In this document: piece after piece, positions 9,145 through 23,792 of the stretch
Layout of the letters: the number at the start of each line of letters is the position of its first letter
Numbering within the stretch: position 1 is the first letter of the stretch
From: an uncultured Pelagibacteraceae bacterium
Lineage (GTDB): Bacteria > Pseudomonadota > Alphaproteobacteria > Pelagibacterales > Pelagibacteraceae
Direction of reading: 5' to 3'
NCBI GenBank assembly: GCA_902522115.1
Contig: CABYUV010000005.1
Coordinates: 1-64,000, forward strand
DNA length: 64,000 nucleotides
Notes under the pieces: generated by a model
Seen by the model: only the letters and a program-made list of their open reading frames with translations
The model's database searches: none
What the model was told of the DNA's origin: nothing
Made by a program: the position numbers and the translations under genes

Positions 9145-10911
9145 ATGCCAAAATTATTTACTGGAGCAGAAATTGTATTTAAATGCCTTGAAGATCAAAA
9201 GGTGGAGCATATCTTTGGTTATCCTGGTGGTGCAGTGTTACCAATTTATGATGAATTAAAAAATCATCCTTCTATAAAACATATTTTAGTTAGACACGAA
9301 CAAGGTGCTGGCCACGCAGCTGAAGGATATGCAAGATCATCAGGAAAACCAGGAGTAGTTTTAGTCACATCAGGTCCAGGAGCCACAAACGTTGTTACTG
9401 CTTTAACTGATGCTTATATGGATTCTGTTCCATTGGTTTGTATTTCTGGTCAAGTTCCAACGCATTTAATTGGAACAGATGCTTTTCAAGAATGTGACAC
9501 TACAGGAATTACAAGGCCTTGCACGAAACACAATTGGTTAGTTAAAGATATAAATGATCTTACAAAAGTTATGCATGAAGCTTTTAGAGTAGCAACAACG
9601 GGAAGACCTGGACCAGTTTTAGTTGATATCCCAAAAGATGTTCAGTTTGCAAAAACTAAATATAAAAAACCAAATAAAGAAAAAAAATTAAATGGAAAAT
9701 CACATAATAAATTTTCTCAAGATCAAATTAATGAATTGGTAAAACTTTTACGTAAAGCCAAAAAACCAATCATCTATAGTGGTGGGGGAGTAATTAATTC
9801 AGGACCAAAAGCAAGCCAGGCTCTGAGAGAATTTGTAGATTTAACTGGTTTTCCAATTACTTCTACTCTTCAAGGTTTAGGTGCATACCCTGGAGATGAT
9901 AATCAATTTTTAGGAATGCTTGGTATGCATGGTACTTATGAAGCAAATAATGCTATGCATGATTGTGATCTTTTAATTAACATTGGTGCAAGGTTTGATG
10001 ACCGTATTACAGGAAAAATAGATGAGTTTTCGCCAAATTCAAAAAAAGTTCATATTGATATAGATCCTTCATCAATTAATAAAATTATCAAGGTTGATCT
10101 TGCAATAGTTGGAGATGTTACGAGTGTCATTAGTAAAATTAATAAAACAATGATAAAAAGTAAAAATGGTAACGATAAGTCAAACAAATCAAATATTGCT
10201 AAATGGTGGGAAAAAATTGAAAAATGGAGAGGAAAAAATTCATTAAATTTTGTTAATAGCGATGAAAGTATTAAACCACAACATGCCGTTCAAAGACTTT
10301 ATGAATTAACCAAGAATAAAGATACATATGTAACTACCGAGGTTGGGCAACATCAAATGTGGGCTGCTCAGCATTATAAATTTAATAAACCAAACAGATG
10401 GATGACATCTGGTGGCTTAGGCACCATGGGCTATGGTTTACCAGCAGCAGTGGGGGTACAAATTGCTCATCCTGAAAAATTAGTGATCGATATTGCTGGT
10501 GAAGCTTCTGTTTTAATGACAATGCAAGAAATGTCCACAGCGGTCCAATACAACCTTCCAATAAAAATATTTATTTTAAATAATCAATATATGGGAATGG
10601 TAAGACAGTGGCAGGAGTTGTTGCATGAAAAGAACTATTCTGAAAGTTATTCAGAAGCATTACCAGATTTTATGAAAATGGCAGATGCTTATGGATGCAA
10701 AGGAATTAAAGCTGACAATCCATCAAACTTGGATGATAAAATTCAAGAAATGATTGATTATGATGGACCCGTTATATTTGATTGTCATGTTGATCCTAAT
10801 GAAAATTGTTTTCCAATGATACCATCTGGAAAACCTCATAACCAAATGATATTAGGTCCAAATGACCAAGGGGATAATAAAATTAAAGGAAAAGGCAAAG
10901 CTTTAGTATAA
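9145..10911 (+). CDS. ilvB: Acetolactate synthase large subunit
   Basis: ThDP-enzyme signature; FGYPGGAVLPIYDEL, RHEQGAGHAAEGYARSSGKPG; followed by ilvH and ilvC. Confidence 0.95.
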   Translation: MPKLFTGAEIVFKCLEDQKVEHIFGYPGGAVLPIYDELKNHPSIKHILVRHEQGAGHAAEGYARSSGKPGVVLVTSGPGATNVVTALTDAYMDSVPLVCISGQVPTHLIGTDAFQECDTTGITRPCTKHNWLVKDINDLTKVMHEAFRVATTGRPGPVLVDIPKDVQFAKTKYKKPNKEKKLNGKSHNKFSQDQINELVKLLRKAKKPIIYSGGGVINSGPKASQALREFVDLTGFPITSTLQGLGAYPGDDNQFLGMLGMHGTYEANNAMHDCDLLINIGARFDDRITGKIDEFSPNSKKVHIDIDPSSINKIIKVDLAIVGDVTSVISKINKTMIKSKNGNDKSNKSNIAKWWEKIEKWRGKNSLNFVNSDESIKPQHAVQRLYELTKNKDTYVTTEVGQHQMWAAQHYKFNKPNRWMTSGGLGTMGYGLPAAVGVQIAHPEKLVIDIAGEASVLMTMQEMSTAVQYNLPIKIFILNNQYMGMVRQWQELLHEKNYSESYSEALPDFMKMADAYGCKGIKADNPSNLDDKIQEMIDYDGPVIFDCHVDPNENCFPMIPSGKPHNQMILGPNDQGDNKIKGKGKALV

Positions 10912-10916
10912 TTATA

Positions 10917-11465
10917 ATGCCGAAATCAAAGTCAGCTTATAGTATTCCTACAAAAAAACAAAAATCTGAGACTTATATTTTTGTTGTTTGGGTAGATAAC
11001 GAAGCTGGTGTTCTTGCAAGAGTAGTTGGTCTGTTTTCAGGAAGAGGATATAATATTGAGTCGTTAGCAGTAGCTGAAGTTGATGCTATAAAAAGCATTT
11101 CTAGAATAACAATTGTTACCACTGGAACACCTCAGGTAATAGATCAAATTAAACTTCAATTAACAAAACTAGTTCCTGTTCATAAAGTAGCAGAATTTCA
11201 AAGAGAAGATACAAATGTAATATTTAAAGAAATGGCATTATTTAAAGTCGTTGGAAAAAGAAATAAAATTCAAAAATGCTTAAATGCTTGTAAAAAATTT
11301 AATCCCGTAATATTAGATGAAACAAAAACTTCAGCAGTAATTCAAATAACTGCACTTAGAAGAGAAATTGATAAAATGAATAAAAAATTGAAACCCTTAG
11401 GGCTTATTAGTACCTCGAGAACTGGGGCAGTAGCTATGACTAGAGGTGCCAAAATATTTAACTAA
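10917..11465 (+). CDS. ilvH: Acetolactate synthase small subunit
   Basis: ACT domain: NEAGVLARVVGLFSGRGYNIESLAV. Confidence 0.94.
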   Translation: MPKSKSAYSIPTKKQKSETYIFVVWVDNEAGVLARVVGLFSGRGYNIESLAVAEVDAIKSISRITIVTTGTPQVIDQIKLQLTKLVPVHKVAEFQREDTNVIFKEMALFKVVGKRNKIQKCLNACKKFNPVILDETKTSAVIQITALRREIDKMNKKLKPLGLISTSRTGAVAMTRGAKIFN

Positions 11466-12506
<1,041 letters not shown>

Positions 12507-12587
12507 ATTTTAGCAGTAAATTATTACTACTATAATTCAATTATTTCACTTATACTTTTTTAAATAAATTTAAATATGAGGGAAATA

Positions 12588-14150
12588 ATGAAGACTAAAA
12601 ATATAGTGAGAATACTGTTGTCGTTAGTTCTAGTATTTGGATTTTCTTCAGCGTGGGCAAAAACTATTAAATGGTCTATGCAAGGAGATAGTCTAACACT
12701 AGATCCGCACGCACAAAATGAAGGTCCAACTACTCAAGTATCTAGACAAGTTTATGAAGCTCTAGTTCAAAGAGGACTGGACATGAAAATAGGTCCTGCT
12801 TTGGCTACAAAATGGAAAACAACTGATCCAAACACTTGGATCTTTACTTTAAGAGAAGACGCTAAGTTTTCAGATGGTTCTGGAATGACATCAGCAGATG
12901 TTGTTTTTAGTATATTAAGAGCTAAACAGAGAACTTCAGACTTTAAAGAATATATCAGCACTGTATCAAATGTTGAAGCGGTTGGTGATTATGCTGTAAA
13001 AATTACAACAAGCAAACCAAACCCTATTCTATTAAATCAGCTATCAAATATATTTATAATGTCTAAAGCTTGGTCAGAAAAAAACTTTGCAATGTCACCA
13101 CAAAACTGGGATGCAGGACAGGAAACATTTTCTGCTACCAACTCTTTAGGAACTGGTCCATTTAAAATTACTTTAAGAGAACCAAATACTAAAACTGTGT
13201 TTAAAAGAAACAAACATTGGTGGGGTGAAATGAAGGACAAAAAAGTAACTCAAATTGAATTAATGCCTATAAAAAATGCAGCTACAAGAGTTGCAGCTTT
13301 ATTGTCAGGTGAAATTGATATAGTTACTGATGCTCCAGTTCAAGATTTAAAAAGAATTGGATCTTCTTCAGGTCATAAAGTTGAAAGTACAGCTCAAATG
13401 AGAACAATTTTCTTAGGTATGGATCAGGCAGCTGATAAGTTAAGAACGGGAAATACAGGTGATAATCCATTCAAGAAAAAAGAGGTAAGACAAGCTCTTT
13501 ATCAAGCGATTGATATAGAAGCTATCAAGAAAAAAGTTATGAGAGGTTTAAGTGAACCAGCAGGAATTATAACTTTTCCTGGTGTGAATGGATATACAGC
13601 TGATCTTGACAAAAGATTACCTTACGACGTTAATGCTGCAAAAAAACTTTTAGCTGATGCAGGTTATCCTAATGGTTTTGATGTTGAACTTAGATGTCCT
13701 AATGACAGATACGTAAATGATGAAGCAATTTGTACTGCTGTTGTTGGAATGTTAGGTAAAATTGGAGTAAATGTAAACTTATTTGCTCAAACAAAAAGTA
13801 AACACTTTAAAGAGCTTAAAGATAATCAAGGTGATTTCTATATGCTAGGATGGGGTGTTCCAACATTAGATAGTCACTATGTTTTTCATTACTTATATGA
13901 GTCCGGCGCTAGCTGGAACAAAGTTAACTTTAGCAATGCAGACGTAGATGCTGCAATAAGAGTTATGGAAGGTGAAGTTGATTTAGATAAAAGAAATGCT
14001 GCAATCGCCAAAGCTTGGAAAATTGTGAAAGATGATATTTCTTATCTTCCTTTACATCACCAAGTAATTTCTTGGGCATCTAAAAGCAATGTTAATGTTC
14101 CTATCAGGCCTAATAACGAACCGTTATTCAGGACTGCTAGTTTTAATTAA
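12588..14150 (+). CDS. ABC transporter peptide-type substrate-binding protein (SBP family 5)
   Basis: Signal peptide; LDPHAQNEGPTTQVSRQVYEALV. GAGGGAAATA lies directly before ATG 12588, favouring it over 12576. Confidence 0.9.
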   Translation: MKTKNIVRILLSLVLVFGFSSAWAKTIKWSMQGDSLTLDPHAQNEGPTTQVSRQVYEALVQRGLDMKIGPALATKWKTTDPNTWIFTLREDAKFSDGSGMTSADVVFSILRAKQRTSDFKEYISTVSNVEAVGDYAVKITTSKPNPILLNQLSNIFIMSKAWSEKNFAMSPQNWDAGQETFSATNSLGTGPFKITLREPNTKTVFKRNKHWWGEMKDKKVTQIELMPIKNAATRVAALLSGEIDIVTDAPVQDLKRIGSSSGHKVESTAQMRTIFLGMDQAADKLRTGNTGDNPFKKKEVRQALYQAIDIEAIKKKVMRGLSEPAGIITFPGVNGYTADLDKRLPYDVNAAKKLLADAGYPNGFDVELRCPNDRYVNDEAICTAVVGMLGKIGVNVNLFAQTKSKHFKELKDNQGDFYMLGWGVPTLDSHYVFHYLYESGASWNKVNFSNADVDAAIRVMEGEVDLDKRNAAIAKAWKIVKDDISYLPLHHQVISWASKSNVNVPIRPNNEPLFRTASFN

Positions 14151-14160
14151 TTAAAATTCA

Positions 14161-14195
14161 TTACAAGCCCTTTAAATATTTTAAAGGGCTTGTAA
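14161..14195. promoter_or_regulatory. 16 bp perfect inverted repeat, intercistronic hairpin
   Basis: TTACAAGCCCTTTAAA-TAT-TTTAAAGGGCTTGTAA between binding-protein and permease genes; no U-tract. Confidence 0.85.
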
Positions 14196-14212
14196 GTTAA
14201 AACCTTCACAAA

Positions 14213-15196
14213 TTGATAAAATATTTTTTTAAAAGATTGTTTCAATCTGCCTTGGTGATGTTAGTTGTCGCCTTTGTGTCTTTTTCATTATTTAATTTTG
14301 TTGGAGATCCAATTAATAACATGGTTGGAGAAGAGACCTCTGATGAGGAAAGAGCAGAATTAAGAAAAACATTAGGTTTGATGGATCCAATTCATGTTCA
14401 ATTTTCAAGATTTATAGTTAATGCTTCTAAGGGTGAGTTTGGAATTTCATATCAATTAAGAAGACCTGTTTCAGAATTAATAGTTGAAAGATTGCCTGCA
14501 ACTATCGAACTTGTTGTTATTTCTGCATTAATTGCTCTAATAACTGGTACATTATTAGGAGTTTATACTGGCATAAATCGAAAAGGTTTTTTAAGTGATT
14601 TTGTTTTGGCAGTCTCCTTGTTGGGGGTTTCACTCCCCACATTTGTAATTGGTATATTATTTATATATTTGTTTGCAGTAATCTTAGGAATATTACCTTC
14701 TTTTGGAAGAGGAGAAGTTGTTGATTTAGGTTTTTGGACTACAGGATTTTTAACAGTCTCTGGACTTAAAGCAATTATACTTCCCTCAGTAACATTAAGC
14801 CTTTTCCAAATGACTTACATTATCAGACTTGTACGCGCAGAAATGATGGAAATCCTACAAACAGATTATATTAAATTTGCACGTGCGCGTGGAATTAGTG
14901 AAAATAGTATTAAATACAAACATGCATTAAAAAATGGATTGATACCAGTCATAACTATAGCAGGGATAAATATTGGAACTCTAATTGCGTTTTCAATTAT
15001 TACTGAAACTGTTTTTCAATGGCCTGGTATGGGCTTCCTATTTATTCAAGCAGTACAATTCGTTGATATACCAATCATGTCAGCCTATTTGGTTTTTATA
15101 GCTTTTGTTTTCGTGATGATAAATTTTATAGTCGATATTCTTTATTATTTAATTGATCCAAGAATAAGAGTTAAGGGAGATGTTGCAAGTGGATAA
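14213..15196 (+). CDS. ABC transporter permease (DppB/OppB-like)
   Basis: Multi-TM; EAA-like loop DYIKFARARGISENSIKYKHALKNGLIPV. TTG start. Confidence 0.9.
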   Translation: MIKYFFKRLFQSALVMLVVAFVSFSLFNFVGDPINNMVGEETSDEERAELRKTLGLMDPIHVQFSRFIVNASKGEFGISYQLRRPVSELIVERLPATIELVVISALIALITGTLLGVYTGINRKGFLSDFVLAVSLLGVSLPTFVIGILFIYLFAVILGILPSFGRGEVVDLGFWTTGFLTVSGLKAIILPSVTLSLFQMTYIIRLVRAEMMEILQTDYIKFARARGISENSIKYKHALKNGLIPVITIAGINIGTLIAFSIITETVFQWPGMGFLFIQAVQFVDIPIMSAYLVFIAFVFVMINFIVDILYYLIDPRIRVKGDVASG

Positions 15197-16118
15197 TAAA
15201 TCATTGAGCAATTGGGAAAGGATTAAAGATAGTGATATTTATCATAGCTTTATTAAATCTCCTACTGCAATTGTATCATCTACTATTTTGTTTATAATTT
15301 TTTTCTGTTCTTTTTTTGTTGAACTCATTACGCCCTACAATCCTTTTGATCCGTCATCTCTATCACTGATGGATGCATTCACACCACCATCATGGACAGA
15401 AGATGGTCTGGCTAAATTTATTTTAGGTACCGATGGACAAGGAAGAGATATGTTGTCTACAATTTTATACGGATGTAGAATTTCTCTGATTGTAGGTTTT
15501 TCTGCAATAATTTTTAGTTTGATTCTTGGAGTTGGATTGGGATTAACAGCTGGATTTTTTGGTGGAAAATACGAAATGATAGTTATGAGATTAACAGATG
15601 TTCAGTTAACAGTACCAAGTATTTTGATGGCATTATTGGTTGACGGAATAGCAAGAGGATTAATCTCAAGAGAAATGCATGATGAAATGGCAATTTATGT
15701 TTTAATATTTGCAATAGGGATTTCGGAGTGGCCACAATTCGCAAGAGTTTCTAGAGCTGCAACTTTAGTAGAAAAAAATAAAGATTATGTTTCAGCATCA
15801 ACAATAATTGGGGTTTCAAATATAATTATTATGTTTAAACATATTTTACCGAATATTTTAAGACCAGTATTGGTTATTGGAACTATTGGTCTAGCACTTG
15901 CGATTTTAGCCGAATCTACTTTAAGTTTTTTAGGAGTTGGAGTACCTCCAACAACACCTTCTTTAGGGACATTGATACGACTTGGTAATGACTTTTTATT
16001 TTCAGGCGAATGGTGGATTACTTTTTTTCCAGCAATTTTCTTAGTTATTTTAGCATTTTCAATAAATTTATTAGGGGATTGGATGAGGGATACTTTAAAT
16101 CCAAAATTAAAAAAATGA
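15180..16118 (+). CDS. ABC transporter permease (DppC/OppC-like)
   Basis: Multi-TM; LGTDGQGRDMLSTILYGCRISLIVGF. Confidence 0.9.
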   Translation: MLQVDNKSLSNWERIKDSDIYHSFIKSPTAIVSSTILFIIFFCSFFVELITPYNPFDPSSLSLMDAFTPPSWTEDGLAKFILGTDGQGRDMLSTILYGCRISLIVGFSAIIFSLILGVGLGLTAGFFGGKYEMIVMRLTDVQLTVPSILMALLVDGIARGLISREMHDEMAIYVLIFAIGISEWPQFARVSRAATLVEKNKDYVSASTIIGVSNIIIMFKHILPNILRPVLVIGTIGLALAILAESTLSFLGVGVPPTTPSLGTLIRLGNDFLFSGEWWITFFPAIFLVILAFSINLLGDWMRDTLNPKLKK

Positions 16119-17797
16119 CATTTTTAAAAATAAATAATCTTAGTGTTGATTATCAAATGAGAAAAGAAACAGTTAATGCTGCTAAGAATGTAAATATTGA
16201 GGTAAACAAAGGAGAAATTTTAGGATTAGTTGGAGAGTCTGGTTCAGGAAAAAGTACAGTAGGAAATGCTATTATAAATTTAATAGATGAACCAGGTAAG
16301 GTTTCTAGTGGCTCAGTTATTTTAGGTGATATTAACATTCATGAAAATTCTGAAAGTGTTCTTAAATATAGAGGAAATAAAATTGGATTGATATTTCAAG
16401 ATCCTCAAACTTCACTAAACCCAATTCTTACTGTAGGTGAACAATTAATTGAAACAATTCAAACTCATCTTAAATTAAGTAAAGAGGAAGCAAAAAATAA
16501 ATCTATAAATCTATTGAAAGAGGTTGGCATAAAAGATGCAGAAACAAGATTTGATAATTATCCTCACCAATTCTCAGGTGGAATGAGACAGCGAGTAGTA
16601 ATTTCTTTAGCTCTATGTTGTGAGCCTGAATTATTAATTGCAGATGAACCAACAACAGCATTAGATGTATCAATTCAATCTCAGATATTAGAACTAATTA
16701 AAAAATTAACAAAAGAAAGAAATCTTGCGGTTATCTTAATTACTCATGACATGGGGGTTATAGCTGAGACCGCAGACCGAGTTGCAGTTATGAAAAGTGG
16801 CAATCTAGTTGAAATTGGTGAAACAAAAAAAATATTAATCAAACCACAAGAAAATTATACAAAAAGCTTAGTAAGTTCAGTTCCACCAACTAACAAAAAA
16901 ATTTCTAGATTTGTAATAATTGAAAAAGAAAACAGTAGTAAAAAAGAAAATAATATCAAAATATTAAATAGATGGACAAAAAAAGAAATAATAGATCAAG
17001 ATTTAGTACAGGTAAAAAATCTAAGTAAAAGTTTTGAAGATAATTTTTTTACAGAAAATTCTAAAAATTCTGTGATGGCTGTTAATGATGTTTCATTTGA
17101 AATAAAAGAGGGTGAGTCTTTTGGCTTAGTAGGAGAAAGTGGAAGTGGAAAATCTACAATTGCTAAAATGATCGTAAATTTATTTAAACCTTCTTCTGGG
17201 GATATCTTATTTGACAACGTCTGTATTACAAAAATTAAACAGAAATCTGAATTAATGAAATTTAGAAAACAAATTCAAATGATATTCCAAGATCCTTATT
17301 CTTCACTAAATGGAAGATTAAAAGTAAAAGATATAATTTCAGAACCGATCACACTTCATAACCCGTCAATATCAAATATAGATTTAAATAATTATATTTA
17401 TGATTTATTAGAGTCTGTAGAATTAAATCAAAAATCTGCATATCGATATCCTCATGAATTTTCAGGAGGACAGAGACAGAGAATATCAATTGCAAGAGCA
17501 CTTGCTACACAACCAAGACTTTTAGTTTGTGATGAACCCACTTCCGCTTTGGATGTAAGCATTCAAGCCCAAATATTAAATTTACTAAAAGATCTTCAAG
17601 AGCAATTAAATTTAACAATTTTATTTATAAGCCATGATTTACCGGTTGTAAGACAAATGTGTGATAGAATTGGCGTCTTAAAAGATGGCAAATTATGTGA
17701 GGTTTCAAACACTGAGGATTTATTTTTAAAACCCGGCCACAAATACACAAGAGAACTTTTACGATTAATGCCTAAAATTGAATCTATCTATAATTAA
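16115..17797 (+). CDS. Fused dipeptide/oligopeptide ABC ATPase (DppD-DppF-like)
   Basis: Two Walker A motifs (GESGSGKST) and two signature motifs ([16 protein letters not shown]). ATG 16115 overlaps the permease TGA. Confidence 0.93.
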   Translation: MTFLKINNLSVDYQMRKETVNAAKNVNIEVNKGEILGLVGESGSGKSTVGNAIINLIDEPGKVSSGSVILGDINIHENSESVLKYRGNKIGLIFQDPQTSLNPILTVGEQLIETIQTHLKLSKEEAKNKSINLLKEVGIKDAETRFDNYPHQFSGGMRQRVVISLALCCEPELLIADEPTTALDVSIQSQILELIKKLTKERNLAVILITHDMGVIAETADRVAVMKSGNLVEIGETKKILIKPQENYTKSLVSSVPPTNKKISRFVIIEKENSSKKENNIKILNRWTKKEIIDQDLVQVKNLSKSFEDNFFTENSKNSVMAVNDVSFEIKEGESFGLVGESGSGKSTIAKMIVNLFKPSSGDILFDNVCITKIKQKSELMKFRKQIQMIFQDPYSSLNGRLKVKDIISEPITLHNPSISNIDLNNYIYDLLESVELNQKSAYRYPHEFSGGQRQRISIARALATQPRLLVCDEPTSALDVSIQAQILNLLKDLQEQLNLTILFISHDLPVVRQMCDRIGVLKDGKLCEVSNTEDLFLKPGHKYTRELLRLMPKIESIYN

Positions 17798-17849
17798 TTT
17801 TTCGTAAGCCTAAAATGGCCCATTAAAATTGATTATTTAACTAATTATT

Positions 17850-17877
17850 TTGCAATCTCTCTTATAGATTGTATTAT
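17850..17877 (+). promoter_or_regulatory. Predicted leuA promoter
   Basis: TTGCAA (17850-17855), 16 nt spacer, TATTAT (17872-17877) upstream of ATG 17900. Confidence 0.35.
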
Positions 17878-17899
17878 AGATTTTCTAAAAAATTTAGTT

Positions 17900-20505
<2,606 letters not shown>

Positions 20506-20510
20506 GAAAA

Positions 20511-21359
20511 ATGGCTACCGGCAGAGATGATTTTATAATTGCCATAAGGTCAGCTTTTTTAAAAAAAAAAGATAAACAAAAATTTTCTTTACTAACTTTA
20601 ATTTTTTTGTCAATTTTTGTAATTGTTTTAAGTAATTTCAATTTTAAAGCAATACAATTTGTTAAATTAGGAATCAATGAAGTAATTTATAGATCTTCTT
20701 ATATTGCATCAATTCCAGAAAATAAATTAAAAGAAATAAATTCTAAACTAAAATCACATATTAGTTTATATGAAAATCATCAGAAAAAATTGATTGAAGT
20801 AGAAAATTCTTACCAACTTAAATTACAAAATGAGTTTTTAACTTCAGAAAATGAAAGGCTTAGAGAGTTACTTGATGAAAGTATAAATTCACAAGAAATA
20901 TTTGCCAAAGTTTTAATTGATAAAGACAGTCCATATTTAAAATCAGTAGTATTAAATAAAGGCACAAAAGATAAAGTAAAAATTGGAATGGCCGTTATTG
21001 ATGGCGCTTATCTCGTTGGACAAATAATTGAAATAAATTATACTAACTCAAGAGCATTGTTGTTATCTGATCTTAATAGCAAAATACCCTCTGTATTAGC
21101 TCCAAATGATGTGCAAACCGTTGTTTCTGGAACAGGAAAAAATTACGGAATAATTGAACATACTCAGTACGTTTCTAAAAAAGATATAAATGAAAAAGAA
21201 AGAGTAGTTTATACCTCCGGTCTTGGAGGTTTATTTAAACCCGGGATTCCAATTGGAAAAATGAATATAAATTCAAATGGAGTTGTCAATTTCTTTTCTG
21301 ATTTTACTCAGTTGAGTTACGTAAAAATAGTCTCTTATAAATCTGGTGGAGAAGAATAA
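20511..21359 (+). CDS. mreC: Rod shape-determining protein MreC
   Basis: TM followed by coiled-coil and MreC beta domain; between mreB and mreD. Confidence 0.92.
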   Translation: MATGRDDFIIAIRSAFLKKKDKQKFSLLTLIFLSIFVIVLSNFNFKAIQFVKLGINEVIYRSSYIASIPENKLKEINSKLKSHISLYENHQKKLIEVENSYQLKLQNEFLTSENERLRELLDESINSQEIFAKVLIDKDSPYLKSVVLNKGTKDKVKIGMAVIDGAYLVGQIIEINYTNSRALLLSDLNSKIPSVLAPNDVQTVVSGTGKNYGIIEHTQYVSKKDINEKERVVYTSGLGGLFKPGIPIGKMNINSNGVVNFFSDFTQLSYVKIVSYKSGGEE

Positions 21360-21883
21360 TGTCATCTCTTAACAAAAGCTCTTTTTCAAGAATACTCTTG
21401 TCTTATCTTCCTTTAATAATATTATTTTTTTCTGTATTTAATGAATTTGATTTTAATTATTTAAAACTCGATTATTTTGCTTTTAATTTTGTTCATTTAT
21501 TAATTTTTTTTTGGACTTTAAGAAATCCTGATCAATTAGGTTATCTTGCAATTTTCTTTGCAGGTTTAATTAATGATGTTGTGGTTGGAATACCAATAGG
21601 AATTAGTAGTTTTTGTTATCTTATTCTTTGCTCAGTAACCGCTTACATAAGAAATATTACTTTAACTCCAAACTTTATGAAGGACTGGATTTCATTATTA
21701 TTTACAATTTTACTAATAAACTCAATCCAAGTAATTATTTTGGATTTAGTCTTTTTAATTAAAGTTGATTACACTAATTATTTAATTAATTCTGGATTTA
21801 CCTTTTTATTTTATCCAATATTTTTTGTAATTTTTAATTTTTTAAATGGAAGAATTTCATATCAAAAAAATGATCAAATCTAA
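21359..21883 (+). CDS. mreD: Rod shape-determining protein MreD
   Basis: Multi-TM, positional. Confidence 0.85.
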   Translation: MSSLNKSSFSRILLSYLPLIILFFSVFNEFDFNYLKLDYFAFNFVHLLIFFWTLRNPDQLGYLAIFFAGLINDVVVGIPIGISSFCYLILCSVTAYIRNITLTPNFMKDWISLLFTILLINSIQVIILDLVFLIKVDYTNYLINSGFTFLFYPIFFVIFNFLNGRISYQKNDQI

Positions 21884-23792
21884 TTCAGGAATAAGAAAAA
21901 CAGATGTAATTAATAGGCGGATGTTCATAATCGGAGCAGCTAAAGTAGTAGTATTTGCTGGCATCATTGCCCGTTTATTTTCTCTTCAAATAAACGAAAA
22001 TAAGAAATATCTCACTCTTTCAGACAAGAATAGAATTAGAGAATGGAAACTTCCACCCACAAGAGGAAATATAGTTGATTATTTTGGAAATGTGATTGCA
22101 GGTAATTTGAAAGTTTACCAATTACATATAATTCCTGAGCAAGTTGAAAATTTCAATTATTTATTAGTTAGATTAAAAAATCTTTTAAATTTGAGTGATA
22201 AAAAAATTGTAAGAATAAATAGATTAAAAGAAGAGCTAAAACCGTGGGATAGTATTATTGTTTCTGAAAATTTAACATGGAGTCAATTCGTAAAAATTAA
22301 TAATTATTTATATGATCTTGTGGGTGTTAAACCAGTAATGACAATCTCTAGAAACTATCCATTTAATGATATTTACACACATGTTCTTGGATATGTGAGT
22401 CAACCAAATGAAGAAGAAATTTTAAACAATCAAATCATTCAAGAAAGATTTGTACCTGGGATGAAAATTGGAAAACTAGGATTAGAGAAAAGACTTGAAA
22501 ATCATTTAATTGGAACTAATGCAATTCAACGATATGAAGTTAATGCTTATGGTAAAAGAATTAATCAACTTGAGCATCAAAAAGGTCAACAAGGATCAAA
22601 AATACGTTTAACTTTAGATACGGAAATACAAAAAGCTTGCGGGGAATTGTTAAATGAAAAAGCAGGATCAATAAGTGTAATGGATATTTATACAGGAGAT
22701 ATAATTGCAATGTATTCATCTCCGTCTTACAATCCGAACTTATTTTTATTCGGTATAAGTCAAGATGAATGGCAGTTAATTAGAAATAACCCTTTAAAAC
22801 CGTTGATTAATAAAACTCTTTCAGGCTTGTACTCCCCAGGTTCAACTATAAAACCAATAGTTGCTCTTTCAGCTTTAGAAAACAACGTTGTTGACACAAA
22901 GTTTAAAGTTAAGTGCACAGGAAAGATGGAGTTGTACGGACAAACATTTCATTGTTGGAAGGAAAAAGGACACGGCTGGGTTAGCTTGAAAAATGCAATG
23001 AAGCAATCCTGTGACACTTATTTTTATGAAGTTTCAAGATTGTTAGGTGTTGATCGATTAAATATAACAGCTGAAAAGTTTGGTTTAGGTAAAAAAGTAC
23101 TTGGTGAATACTTTGATAATGAGAAAAAAGGGTTATTCCCAAATACAAAATGGAAAAAAAATAATCTTGGTAAGGGATGGGTATTAGGAGAAACACTTAT
23201 AACTGGGATTGGTCAAGGCTACATACAATCAACGCCCTTACAACTCTGTATGATGACAGCACAAATTGCAAATGGTGGATATGCGATTAAGCCTAAAATA
23301 ATTGTTGATAGCAGTCCAATTTCTTATGAAGATGCAAAACAGTCAATGGAAAGTGGATTGTTATTTGACTCTAACTCTGACGCTTTATTAGACAAAAAGT
23401 TATTTAAAGATAAAAAAAATATTAAAATTATTCAAGAGGCAATGTTCAGTTCAACCAATGAAAGATTTGGAACCTCTTACAAATCAAGAATTGACGACCC
23501 TAAGTACCAATTTGCAGGAAAAACTGGCACAGCGCAGGTTAAGAGGATAAGTAAAAGAGAAAGAGAATTAGATTTAGAATTAGAGCAAATACCTTACAAA
23601 GACAGAGACCATGCATTATATGTTGCTTATGGTCCTTATATAAATCCAAGATATGCTTTAAGTATAATTGTAGAACATGGTGGCTCAGGAAGTAAGGCAG
23701 CAGCACCAATTGCAAAGAAACTATTTAAATTAATTATTGATAGACACGAATTAAGAAACAAACAATCAAATTTTGAGAGGATTACAATATAA
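21870..23792 (+). CDS. mrdA: Penicillin-binding protein 2
   Basis: PPTRGNIVD; SPGSTIKP transpeptidase motif; GKTGTAQ. ATG 21846 or 21870. Confidence 0.94.
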   Translation: MIKSNSGIRKTDVINRRMFIIGAAKVVVFAGIIARLFSLQINENKKYLTLSDKNRIREWKLPPTRGNIVDYFGNVIAGNLKVYQLHIIPEQVENFNYLLVRLKNLLNLSDKKIVRINRLKEELKPWDSIIVSENLTWSQFVKINNYLYDLVGVKPVMTISRNYPFNDIYTHVLGYVSQPNEEEILNNQIIQERFVPGMKIGKLGLEKRLENHLIGTNAIQRYEVNAYGKRINQLEHQKGQQGSKIRLTLDTEIQKACGELLNEKAGSISVMDIYTGDIIAMYSSPSYNPNLFLFGISQDEWQLIRNNPLKPLINKTLSGLYSPGSTIKPIVALSALENNVVDTKFKVKCTGKMELYGQTFHCWKEKGHGWVSLKNAMKQSCDTYFYEVSRLLGVDRLNITAEKFGLGKKVLGEYFDNEKKGLFPNTKWKKNNLGKGWVLGETLITGIGQGYIQSTPLQLCMMTAQIANGGYAIKPKIIVDSSPISYEDAKQSMESGLLFDSNSDALLDKKLFKDKKNIKIIQEAMFSSTNERFGTSYKSRIDDPKYQFAGKTGTAQVKRISKRERELDLELEQIPYKDRDHALYVAYGPYINPRYALSIIVEHGGSGSKAAAPIAKKLFKLIIDRHELRNKQSNFERITI

